A program made the position numbers and the translations under genes. From Epiperipatus broadwayi (lineage: Eukaryota; Onychophora; Udeonychophora; Euonychophora; Peripatidae): a stretch of 64,000 nucleotides of DNA. Every line of letters begins with the position of its first letter. Position 1 is the stretch's first letter. Under the pieces are notes generated by a model that was not told where the DNA came from, searched no databases, and was given only the letters and a program-made list of their open reading frames with translations. Shown here piece by piece: positions 48,521-58,385 of the stretch. The stretch is taken from contig JAQFVV010006649.1 in NCBI GenBank assembly GCA_028023455.1, positions 62,001 through 126,000 of the forward strand, given 5' to 3'.

Positions 48521-48575
48521 CCAAGGCTCCTCACTGATGATGGCCACAAGCCAGAAACTAGTCTGGGGATATTGG
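48521..48575 (+). ncRNA. Hammerhead ribozyme R4, type I, complete
   Basis: All parts of a hammerhead are present. Stem I: TCCTCA (48528-48533) pairs with TGGGGA (48564-48569), and after a small internal loop CCAA (48521-48524) pairs with TTGG (48572-48575). Core CTGATGA lies at 48534-48540. Stem II is TGGC/GCCA (48541-48544 with 48550-48553) with loop CACAA. GAAA is at 48554-48557. Stem III is the self-complementary CTAG (48558-48561), and cleavage is expected after GTC (48561-48563). Stem III is so short that cleavage may need a dimer, as described for animal retrozymes and PLE hammerheads. Confidence 0.88.
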
Positions 48576-48740
48576 ATGAGTAGGCACGAGATAGGGATTT
48601 TATGCACAAGCCTTCTGGCATCCATTGATTGCTCTGTTTGGCACAGGGTGGCACTACTGTATGGGGAGTTTTGCCTTTGTTTACAACAAATTATGTGCTA
48701 GTATAGATGGTGATCATGTGATGTTTGATGGTTTACACAC

Positions 48741-49799
48741 AATGCATTATTGTGTGCCATTCAACATGTACAGTTACAATATATTCAATCATTTGCAAAG
48801 TAAGCTACATAACTGACCGCATGTGAAAAATAAGTGGTAAATGCTGGTTACTTTTGGGGTAACAGTTTTAATGATAATGAAAAAAGAGTAGACAAATAAA
48901 TTTAAAAATAATGGGAAAGATTTCTTTAGTTCACAAATTTAAAATTTGCTTATATTCTCTCTAAATTCAACATTCAGAATTCAAACTTCAAAGTTTAAAA
49001 TTTAATTATTCAAAGTTCAAAATTAAAATATAATTTAAAAAAAAAAAGAATCAAGTTTTATTTTGTTAAAATATCAAGATCATATAAAAAGATCTTTTGT
49101 ATTGTAATAAATATTTTTTGTTATTGTAATTAATAAAACTAACAAAAATATAATGAGAAAAGTAATAAAATACAATTTAAATAATTAACAATTCAAGTAA
49201 AAAGTGTAATCAAAATTTTTATTAAAAGCTCATATTCTCTTGTGCGTATTCTTTTTTATTTGTTTGTCATCATCATAAGCTACTCGTAAAGAAAATTGAA
49301 CTTTTATTTTTTTTAGTAGCCAAGGTATGAAATCAATATTGTAAAGTGACCCTGATAACATGTTTCTAAAATCACAATGGATGCCCATTTATTCTGGACA
49401 CAATGTAGTTCCTAATTAATTATTTAGTCAAAACCAGATGTGATCAAACTTGAACTCTGTTTCCTGAATTGTATTTGACCTATGTTAGAATTATTCCTGC
49501 ACAGATACATGTTAAATGAAAGTCCTTTCTCATGGAATATGAGATCCTTAGAGAGGTGAAGAAACATAACTTAAATACTTTAAAAATATAAAGGAGTTAA
49601 AAAAGTTGAAAACCTTAACATTTCTAAATCTACAAATATGATTTCTGTAGTATCTAAAATAAGTAAACCAAAAAGAAGCAATATATCAATATAAAAATAA
49701 AACAATGGAAAACGAAAAGGAATTGATAAATATTAAGCTTAATAAAAAGGATTTATAATCAGAGACTCTAACAAAACTTTTAATATTGAAAGGGTGATC
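48741..49799. other. No gene seen
   Basis: AT-rich sequence up to the target duplication of the hAT element; no supported feature. Confidence 0.5.
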
Positions 49800-49807
49800 A
49801 TCTAAAG

Positions 49808-52175
49808 CAGCATTTCTCAAACTGTGGATCTCACCCCTTAGGAGGTTTAGTAGCTTGGCAGAGGAAGTCTCGAATAAATAAGACAACACATCAGATATAT
49901 TTTTATTAATTTAAAATATAATCAAAATGAAAGCATTAAAATAAAACATTTCTAGGGGAAGATTTAATGACTAATATGTGCCTACTTTGAAGTACACAGC
50001 CTGTCCACATTTGGTTTTATATTCAAGACAATCACTCAACTCCTATTTGAAGTTTGTTTTTATAGTTAGATAATAAAGGAGTTACAGCAGAAAAACCAAT
50101 TTCGGAAAAGTATTAAGTGAAAAAAGGTAACAGTACCCGAAGCACTATTGCTTTAATACAAGAATAATTACAAGACAATTTAATCCAGAAATGTGTTAAT
50201 TATAAAACAATTTAGTCCAAAAATTTGTTAACAAAATTTGATTTTTCTTCTTGCAGTGATAGACTGACAAGTGTACTATCAAATGGAATTATTACCAAAT
50301 TTCAGACCCACAATTAAATGTCTTTTTCTATAAACAAGTATTTGGGGAATTTATTGTTCAAGTTCTCTAAATCACTATCCACTGTCTTTAACAACATTTT
50401 TTTATGATTCTCTTCCAGTGGGTAACTCTGGATAAATTCACACATCGTAGGAAACATCTCAAACAGTTTTCTTTTATTTTGTTATTCCATAATTGTATTT
50501 TCTTATAAAAAGCATTGATTCTTTCATTTGAATCAAATATATTTGTATTATTTCCCTGAAGTTGAAGATGAATTAAGTTCCTTGAATATGACTACTAAAT
50601 AGGAGAGCTTCATTAAAAATAATTTGTAAAATTCTTCCACATGCTCATGTCCCTCTTTGTTTTAAAATATTATTTCATTTCTCAGTTTGTAGACACGCTT
50701 GAACACCTCACCGGGTGACAACCATCTGGATAAAGAATAAAACAACAATGATTTATGTTCAGCTCTCATATCTTCACAAAAAACAGAAAAAAATCTTTGA
50801 TTTTAGATCTGGTTTTTATACAATTAACTATATCAATAAGTATTGTTAAAACAATATTTAACACAGGACTTAGAAATTTTGATGCCAAAGCTTCCTGATG
50901 AATCATGCAGTGTGTCCAGACTACTTCTGAACATTCCTTCTTCACAAGTGCTTGTAAACTGTTATATTTTCCAGACATGGTTTGAGTTCCATTGATACAA
51001 ATCCTAACACAATCTTTCTACTGTAAGTTTGCATCAACAATAGCATCATTTGTAATTCTGAACAATTAATAGCAGTTGCTCTTTCTTTTATAATTTTTAC
51101 AAAATAGCAAGTCTTCAACTATTTTAGCATTCCTACAAAATCTGATAAAGCAAATCAAATGGAAATCGTTACTGATGTCTGTTGTTTCATCAAGTTGTAT
51201 AGCAAATAATTTCCCAATTAATCAGATTCAAGCTGCTGCTGAATATCCACAGATATATTGTTAATTCTTCGATAAATTGTATCATTTGACAGAATATTCT
51301 TCTTATCTTGTTAAGCATAGATTTCACCAAAACACTGTTTCTGCAATGTCTATAGCAGCTGATGAAATAAATTGTTCTGCAATAGTTTATGGCTTTTTAA
51401 ATTTGGCTATTTTATAAGCCTCTTTATATGATGCCAATAAAGCTCTTTCATTTACAATGAGAACTTTGTGGAAATTTGACCTCCATTTTTCAAAAGATCT
51501 GAGTTTCTCTGCAAACAATTCACAAGGTTTATCGATATATCCTTTGTGCAGGGTTCCTAATTGTCTCTTCAATTTATTCAGTCTCAGACTATCTGCAACC
51601 AAGATTTTGAAACACAATGAGGTTTTTCTTCACTACTTAATTCGGAGCTTACAAACCCAAAGTTTAAATACACATAGTAATATTTTCGTATTTTCGATTT
51701 TATAATAGGATTAGCATTGGTCCTAGGCATTTTTAATGAAGTAAAAGCTTCTTCGTCTTCAAGCTTATGTTTGCCTCCAATTAAAAATTTATCCATATTT
51801 ACAGGGATACATAAATATGAATTTTTTCTCAGTGTTAGAAGTCCAAGTAACAAAGTCTCTTATGAAGCATAGTCGCAATAAAATAATTAATAACACATGA
51901 GCAGAAGCACTACTTTTATAATCACATATTTTCAATCTTGAAATTTGAGACTCATCAGAGTCTGCAGTGAACATTTGGGTAAAAGTTAAGTCATGTAATA
52001 ATACGGTGGAACTGCACTACATCAGTAGTGATCCTTAGGTTTGCCAAATCGAATTTCAATTCCCATGGATTGTGGATTGGGTTACTCCCATTTATCTTTT
52101 AATCTTATATTATGGAGGCTCACAATTATTCAAGGTAAAAAGGAGGCATGAAATATAAAAGATTGAGAACTGCTA
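49808..52175 (-). mobile_element. hAT DNA transposon with decayed ZBED5-like transposase
   Basis: A 2368-bp element with imperfect TIRs (left CAGCATTTCTCAAACTGTGG; right, reverse complemented, TAGCAGTTCTCAATCTTT). It is flanked by a perfect 8-bp target duplication ATCTAAAG (49800-49807 and 52176-52183). Eight-base duplications and CAG-type ends are hAT features. The interior encodes, on the minus strand, a broken hAT transposase of the type domesticated in vertebrates as ZBED5/SCAND3-like proteins. Confidence 0.85.
50270..51860 (-). pseudogene. hAT transposase remnant (ZBED5/SCAND3-like)
   Basis: Minus-strand fragments run in family order. An N-terminal MDKFLIGG start (about 51795) leads to RKYYYVYLNFGF and EEKPHCV, the beginning of the BED-type zinc finger with most of the finger lost. 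Then KPCELFAEKLRSFEK and NERALLASYKEAYKIAK (51387-51617), the conserved helix after the finger, follow. QLDETTDIS (about 51180) holds the first catalytic Asp, and GTQTMSG and THCMIHQEALASK (50766-50978) are the block around the second Asp and the CxxH motif. A decayed C-terminal dimerisation part ends it. More than ten stops and frameshifts: non-functional. Confidence 0.8.
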
Positions 52176-52463
52176 ATCTAAAGGACAGTAACATTTATAA
52201 TTTACTTAGGTATTTTATTATTCACATTTTATAATTTAAAACAATAATGTAATAATATTTTGTATGTCTACATACACTATCTAATTTCCCTTCAGTTAAT
52301 TACGAGTGGTTTAATGGCTTTGAAAGGTGACCATGGTCAACCATTAGTATAGTTTATAATTAAAATAAATTATATTTCCCCCTCATGTCTTGTAACATCT
52401 CTGAGTTGTTTGAATTTTAAGTGTCAGATAGTAAAAAGTTATTTTTTTTTACTATAAACACTA

Positions 52464-54673
52464 TGTAACGATCCGGAGAAAACGACTTAACGTAAACTGC
52501 ACTACGGGGCGCCATCTAGGCATTTGAACCTAGAAAAATTTATAAAGTAGGCAGATACGTAAGTCACAAAAAAAAAAAATTTTTTTTTTTTTTTAAATTT
52601 TGATTCCGGTCGTTAGCCCATGTCACTAGCTCAGTGGAATAGCAGAGATTTAATAAGATAATCTAAGAGTATATATAAAAAAAGGAATAAAATAAGCCAC
52701 TGCCAGTAATTAACATACAAACATTTATTTATGCACATATATATAAGATTTAAAATTATTTTAGTATTAGTTTTACATTTTAACATTATTTTTAACTTTA
52801 CCTTAGATTTTAATTTACATTTTAATTTCTATTATATTATAAGTTTACATTTTAATTAAGTTCGCACAGATGGGATTATAAAAGCTTGTTATAATAAGTT
52901 GCTATAGATCGGTTACATAGATTACACGGTTAAAAACATTCCAAAGTAAACATAAGCGATCAAAATATAAAATTATTGATTACTGACAATTGCGGAGGGA
53001 AATTTATATGTAACCCAATAGTATTCACCATAAGATACTTGCATTGTCACCAATAACTTAAAAGACATCCGAATAAATACATTTTAGATACTCACCGTAA
53101 GGTATCATTATTTATCGAATGTCTATATATTTTGATCAAATATGAAAACGTAAAACATAGTTAACCGATAAACAATCCATGCAAGCATCTATAAACAACT
53201 TAAATTTAATGCATTTTTATTTAGGGTTGAGCATGAATACTACATAGATTTGCATTGAAATTAAAATATTCTATCCCTATTTAACCTTAGGCTAAAATTC
53301 GTAGTCAAACTGGCATCAATTCATCTGATATATCGATGTATTCAATGTAATAAAATACGACAGCACAAAAGGTTAAAAGAAGAAATTGCCTCTTATGAGA
53401 TAGGAATATTACATCTATCTCTAAAGAAGAGCAATAAAAAAAAACTCCATAGAAAGGAACTGCGGTATCCGACTTATAATTCCTTCCATAGGCAAACGGA
53501 AGTGTGCGGCGTATGAAGCGATTCTGCCCGTGGCGAATCAATATTACATCTACTAATCACACCAATATATCCAATCCATTGACCCAATTTAACCACGAAA
53601 CAAATAACCTAAGATTACCCTCCCCTAATATAACTTTACAAATCTATACAGCCATTCACGCCCGACTTAAGTTTAACATTTATATAATTTAACTTAACGG
53701 AAAACAGAAATCATAATAAAACTTAAAGAACAAAATTAAATAAATGGAAATGATTTTAAATCAATAAATAAAAAATACATCAAATAACATTATTAATAAA
53801 TTAAGTTGGTCAGACAGGATAATATTGCATTATTTACTAAAAAGTTTTAAAATTTAGAGTTCTTATTGTTTCAAGTGAATATAAAGTTCTTACGATTTTT
53901 TAAAACGTCCAACTTTATCCGTTGCTTGCCATGAACGTAAATTCCCACGCCGTCCTAAAGAGGTTAATATTCTGAAGGCCGATTTATTTATCCATCCGGA
54001 GATTTTTTTTTTAACTGGTCCTCAATGTAGAAAAACGATAGTTCATTTCTCTTTCTTTACTAGCAAAACTGAAGGGATTGAACGTGCGTCCTTCAATCTC
54101 TTCTCCCGCACCTCCGCACTAACATCTATCTGTCACATCGTAATAATCATAATAACTCCCTCATTAATAATTTCCAAATTTTCCTTTTATATTAATGTGA
54201 AGGATTGAATTTACATTACGTCACCGATGCGATGGTCCTTTCGCTGCGGTCCGATTCCACAGGGATTTCTTCTCATTTGCTAACAGTTTCTATTGTTTTT
54301 CTATCTGACCGGTATTTTTACATTTAAATGCCCAAGGCTGGTTTACATTTGACTAATTAAATTTATCATTTCCATTTCTGATTAATTAACCTGTTTTCCA
54401 AATCAAAGATATATTTAAAGATAAATTTAAAGATATAATTTTATCTCCAAATCTTTTTAAGTTTTTGTTTTTAAAATACCTTTTCTATTTTTAATACAGT
54501 TTTATTTTAATAATTTTTTATATCTGTGCGATTTAATATATAAGAGTTTAAGATGATATTTAATTTCAATTTTTAATTCTAAAAGAAAATTTTTAAATGC
54601 GAACTTTTTAATTTACTTTCATGTTTAATAAATAAAAAAAAAAACAATGTAACGAACGTCTGTGCTCGTTACA
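52464..54673 (+). mobile_element. Solo LTR, family A
   Basis: A 2210-bp LTR starting TGTAACGATCCGG and ending GCTCGTTACA, with a 4-bp target duplication ACTA on both sides (52460-52463 and 54674-54677). It matches the LTRs at 113-4910 along its length (for example the GCCATCTAGGCATTTGAACC and AAGCCACTGCCAG blocks) but is clearly more diverged. The intact duplication shows this is a true solo LTR left by LTR-LTR recombination, and it fixes the family's real ends. Confidence 0.88.
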
Positions 54674-54719
54674 ACTAATTATTCAAATCCTCAGCACCAT
54701 TACAATATATATATCTGAG

Positions 54720-54850
54720 CAAATTGTACATCCATTCTATTTTGTTCCAAAATATCTATGAATTATTATATAATAGCTAATATGTTTATAATGATTTATT
54801 TATGATATGTAGTTTCCATAAATAAAAATACAAACATATACATCATTTGT
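54720..54850 (+). repeat. Dispersed repeat, copy 2
   Basis: Second copy of the repeat at 39065-39200, same orientation. Here it lies just upstream, on the plus strand, of a minus-strand PLE 3' end. Confidence 0.55.
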
Positions 54851-55007
54851 GTTTTCCTGAAAGTTTGTGATGATGATGTTCTAGTTGTATTTTTATATTA
54901 GACTATTTCCATCATTAATATGAGTATTGAATGTTTTTAAAAAAATTTAACTTTATTTAAATATTCCAAATACATTATAACACAACAAAGAGGTTAATGT
55001 ATGCACA

Positions 55008-55040
55008 TTTCGAGAGATATTATTCTCCCCTTTTCTTCAG
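55008..55040 (-). ncRNA. Hammerhead-like motif in PLE family 2 3' end
   Basis: On the minus strand CTGAAGA, a hairpin GGGAGA-ATAATA-TCTCTC (six pairs, one wobble), then GAAA. The core differs from the consensus at one base (CTGAAGA against CTGATGA), which should abolish or weaken cleavage. Conservation of the hairpin in copies suggests a hammerhead ancestor. Confidence 0.4.
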
Positions 55041-55069
55041 ATCTTGCTGGCCTGACCAGTGACAATACT

Positions 55070-55152
55070 AGAATAGGATTCAAACCTGGACTCTTAGATT
55101 CTTGAGTACTGAATTTTAAGGTAATGCTCTAATCAACTGAGCCATCCTGTCA
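55070..55152 (-). other. tRNA-like segment in PLE family 2 3' UTR
   Basis: The minus strand has a good A box (TGGCTCAGTTGATTAGAGC) and a good B box (GGTTTGAATCC) at tRNA-like spacing. Acceptor-stem pairing is poor, so it is not a functional tRNA. Degenerate versions lie at the same place in the copy near 37.13-37.20 kb, and a B-box remnant lies at 22.88 kb. It could be a SINE head fused to a PLE tail or a captured tRNA. Confidence 0.55.
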
Positions 55153-55277
55153 AAGGCAACTAGCAGTAGAAATTTCATATACTTACCTATGAGGTTCCTC
55201 CTGAGTTCGCCACTTTTTCCTAAGAGCAAAGTTGATTAGTGGTTTCCATACATTATGTATAGTCACACTAGGTTGGT

Positions 55278-55805
55278 TTATGGACTTTTTGCAATTGTCA
55301 CATGAGCAGCTTCTTTAAATTTTCTTCTTTGCACCTTTTCTTCTCTATCCAATATTTTTGTATTTTTCCAATTCAACATATGTTCATTGGCATATACATG
55401 GTGTGTTACCATAGACACATCTGTTTTCTCTCTTCTAATCATCAATTTGTGTACTTGCAAACGATTCTCAATGAGATGACTGGTCTCACCAATATATGTT
55501 CTTTCACATTCACATAGTATTTCATAGATGCAGTTTTTTCTTTTTAGCATTTCAAGTTTAGGCTTTGTAGATGTTAGAATTCCTCGTGTGGTATGACTCT
55601 GGAAAGTTGTTCTGATGTTATACTGATTGCAGATTTTCCTTAATTTATCTGCTATTTTTGGAATGTATGGGTACACTACAGTACCAACAATTGTCTTTTC
55701 TCTTGATGGTTCTTTTTGTTGTCTATTTAACGTTTTCTTAGTAACAGCTGATGGATAATCGTTTTCCATAAGAGTTTGTTCTACATAGATCTTTTCTTTT
55801 TCCAA
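55278..55805 (-). pseudogene. PLE family 2 GIY-YIG endonuclease fragment
   Basis: A 175-residue frame on the minus strand. After a charged linker (LRKICNQYNIRTTFQ) come NCIYEILCECERTYIGETSH and LIENRLQVHK, that is the GIY-like motif, the YIG motif and the catalytic Arg region, at about residues 94-125. A conserved H pair follows (THHVYANEH), then a basic helix near the C-terminus. This is the same domain layout as in the 40-45 kb PLEs, but the sequence is from a clearly different family. The RT normally upstream is absent, so it is a 5'-truncated copy. Confidence 0.85.
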
Positions 55806-56540
55806 ATTGCTGGTTTCTGAACAAACTTCTTTTGCTCTGATATATATTATTTATCTTTTTTAGATATGTTTCATTAATGTGTGATGGAATAGAAGTTTAG
55901 AGTACCTCAAAAAATTAAGAGAATATGAAATTAAAGTGAAACATGTGTTATATGGAATACTTGAAAAAGTATATGTTCCTAATGTATCTATAATGTGGGC
56001 TGATAGATGGTTGCAATAGAATTAAGCTAATGTGAAAGATGCACTGATAAAAACTAAAATTTGAAAAAATATTCCTCCACAAGATGTCAAAAACAGATAG
56101 AAATTAGTCACAATCTTGCATGAGAATGGTATAGTGAAAATTATCGAAATTGTCAACATGGAGAAGAAAACTCATATAATTCATTATGTGAGATTTAAAG
56201 TATATATTTAGATTAATAATTACTAATATATTTACATAAAGCCGTTTATGTCAAAGTTATGATTGCAGAAAGTTTGACACTTGTAATCAAACTATAATAA
56301 TTTGCTATCTATATAATATTAAATAATAAAGATATATGTAAAAGATTGTGATCTGAGCGAATTAATGAGTGCTGATTCAGCACATCATAATGTACATCTT
56401 GAGATATTATCTTTTCATATCTTTGGTCATGTGTTTCACAAATGTGTGATGAAAAGAAATCTGAAACATATCTAAAAATATATACATGAAATTACAGAAG
56501 AAAAAAAATCATATAAACAGCTAATATAAATATATATTAA
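55806..56540. other. No gene seen
   Basis: AT-rich. A block near 56000-56080 (ending GATAAAAACTAAAATTTGAAAA) resembles 58425-58490, so the two belong to some dispersed repeat. No supported coding motif. Confidence 0.45.
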
Positions 56541-56544
56541 TTAT

Positions 56545-57105
56545 ATATAAAAAGCTATTTTCGGCACATGATTTAGTACTCTTTCAAATTTTAATAATCT
56601 ATTATTATGTTAGCAAATTATTACATATACAACCCCATCTAATGTTCTATAATAGAAATAAAACAACAACAATAATTATAAAACATTAGTAAAATTGAAC
56701 AAGACTTTCATATAGAGATCTAATATAATTTCAAAAAAAAAAAAATTGATCATATAATATAACAATATACAAAATGTATTATAGAACTTAAATAATTGTA
56801 TGAATATTTACAAAACTTGGATAAATTTAATTAAAAATAACTGGCCAACAGAAAATGAATAGAAAATTTTGTAAGACAATATATATAAAGTTGTATAATA
56901 CATTGTATTAATTGTTTTGTATATTATTATATAGTCAATTTTTTTTTTTTTTTTTTGAGTTATATTGGATCTCTATATGAAAGTCTTGTTTCATTTTATT
57001 AATGTTTTATAATGGTTGTTTTATTTCTATTATGAAACACAGATAGTGTTAATAATAATAGATTATTAAAGGACACTAAACCATGTGCCAAAAAAGGCTT
57101 TTTAT
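56545..57105. repeat. Palindrome of PLE family 3 ends
   Basis: The left arm (about 56550-56770) is the reverse complement of the right arm (about 56935-57105), sharing ACTTTCATATAGAGATC and CTTTTTATA/TATAAAAAG-like outer ends. The outer parts match the outer parts of the palindrome at 57.4-58.4 kb, and a central block (TTGTATGAATATTTACAA) matches its coding end. It appears to be a shorter head-to-head pair of the same element. Confidence 0.6.
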
Positions 57106-57583
57106 GTATGATTAATATGAATTTATATTAATTGTTTTATATGATTTTTTTGGTTGTTGTAATTTATATAAAATAATAGCATATTGAAATTTGTTATTTC
57201 CATTTTTGATGATATATAAAATTAAATTCAAACACAACTAAAAAAAAAATCCCCAAAATTGGAAAAGAACAAATACCTTTATGCTAAGCTTCCATAAAAT
57301 AATAATCAGAAAATAATAAATTCTTTACAACAACTATATAAATATCAAAAAAAAATGTTATACATTAAAAGCTTTTTTCAACATCTGATTTGGTGCCCTT
57401 TGCAAATGTTAAGAATCTATTATGTTAACGAACAATTTCAGACATAAAACCATCTAGTGTTCAATAATGAAGTTAACAAACAATATCAATATAAATCATT
57501 CAAATAAATCAAAATCCACATACATAAATCCAGTAATTACAAAATAATTGACTATATCATAACAATACAATAAATAAAATAAA

Positions 57584-57904
57584 TTAGATGCATTTTATGT
57601 CAATCTGTATAATTTTCCATTCATTTTTAATTAACCAATTATTAACCAAATTTATAGAAGTCTTGTAAATATTCATACAATTATTTAAATTATTTTCAAT
57701 ATAGTATGCTTCATATATTTGTTTTCTTTTTGGATCTTTGATGTAATTTAAACATTTAATACTTTTTGTAGCATCTCTTCTATGCCCATATTTCAGGTAA
57801 TAAATGTATAATGCAGATTTATTATCTCTTCTATTAATTGCATTATTATGTTCTTTGTACTGGCAAACAATTAGAGGTAAGAACCAAAGAATATAATAAT
57901 GCAA
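57584..57904 (-). pseudogene. GIY-YIG-like fragment, family 3, left arm
   Basis: A 106-residue frame; the informative part is KEHNNAINRRDNKSALYIYY and then KYGHRRDATKSIKCL, with a PKRKQIYEAYYIE segment and a WLIKNEW end. This corresponds to the second half of a GIY-YIG domain: the R-x-x-EH region, a histidine-containing strand and the catalytic-Glu helix in EAYYIE. The first half (GIY and YIG) is cut off at the palindrome centre. Assignment to a PLE is inferred from layout and neighbours. Confidence 0.55.
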
Positions 57905-58136
57905 TTAAAAGAAGAGATGATAAATCTGCATTATACATTCATTACTTGAAATATGGGTATAGAATAGATGCTACAAAAAGTATTAAATGTTTAAATTACA
58001 TCAAAGATCCAAAAAGAAGACAAATATAAGAAACATACTATATTAAAAATAATTTAAATAATTGTATGAATATTTACAAGACTTCTAAAAATTTGGTTAA
58101 TAATTGGTTAATTACAAGTGAATGGAAAATTATATA
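57838..58136 (+). pseudogene. GIY-YIG-like fragment, family 3, right arm
   Basis: Mirror copy of 57584-57904. It keeps a few more N-terminal residues (TGKQLEVRTKEYNNAIKRRD), which look like the end of the YIG strand and the catalytic Arg helix. A stop after PKRRQI interrupts it, and the remaining residues continue to about 58136. Confidence 0.55.
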
Positions 58137-58385
58137 AATTTATATAAATATAATTGTAAAAAAAGAAAAAATGCATATAATTTATTTTATTTATTGTATT
58201 GTTGGTTTTGATTTATTTTAATGATTTATATTGGTATTGTTTGTTTTAATTTCATTATTGAACAATAGATGGTTTTATATCTGAAATAGTTCGTTAACGT
58301 AATAGATTATTAACATTTGAAAAGGACACCAAATCAGGTGCTGATTTGTATGAGGCAATTTGAAAAAAGTAAATCAGATATTTCA

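Larger units (their letters stand above)
47815..48740. mobile_element. Retrozyme-like palindromic locus 2
   Basis: Same unit and architecture as locus 1. In the left, minus-oriented array GCAAAACTCCCCATA recurs at 47819 and 48274, a period of 455 bp. The orientation flips near 48338, and the right array runs plus to about 48735. Hammerheads R3 (minus) and R4 (plus) lie in the two arms. The unit has no open frame that is kept between copies, so it is a non-coding element. Confidence 0.78.
54961..55805 (-). mobile_element. Penelope-like element, family 2, 3' part
   Basis: The minus strand contains the GIY-YIG coding end (55278-55805), then a 3' UTR with a tRNA-like segment (55070-55152), the block CTAGTATTGTCACTGG and a hammerhead-like core (55008-55040). 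The RT is missing. The same 3' order is seen in worn copies at 22.8, 23.1 and 37.2 kb. Confidence 0.7.
57365..58385. repeat. Head-to-head palindrome of GIY-YIG element family 3
   Basis: About 1 kb in which the left half is the reverse complement of the right half, centred near 57870. Each half holds the C-terminal part of the same GIY-YIG-like protein followed by an AT-rich 3' UTR with CATCTAGTGTTCAATAATGA or its inverse. Coding ends point outwards, exactly as in the 40-45 kb PLE pair. Confidence 0.75.

Noticed and set aside
45130-48816. Several frames of 60-93 codons in the retrozyme-like units
   Set aside because: They occur in different frames and on both strands of the same repeat and cross the ribozyme; no protein is conserved between units.
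55070-55152. Functional tRNA gene on the minus strand
   Set aside because: Good A and B boxes, but poor acceptor and anticodon stems, and its place is shared with other PLE 3' ends.
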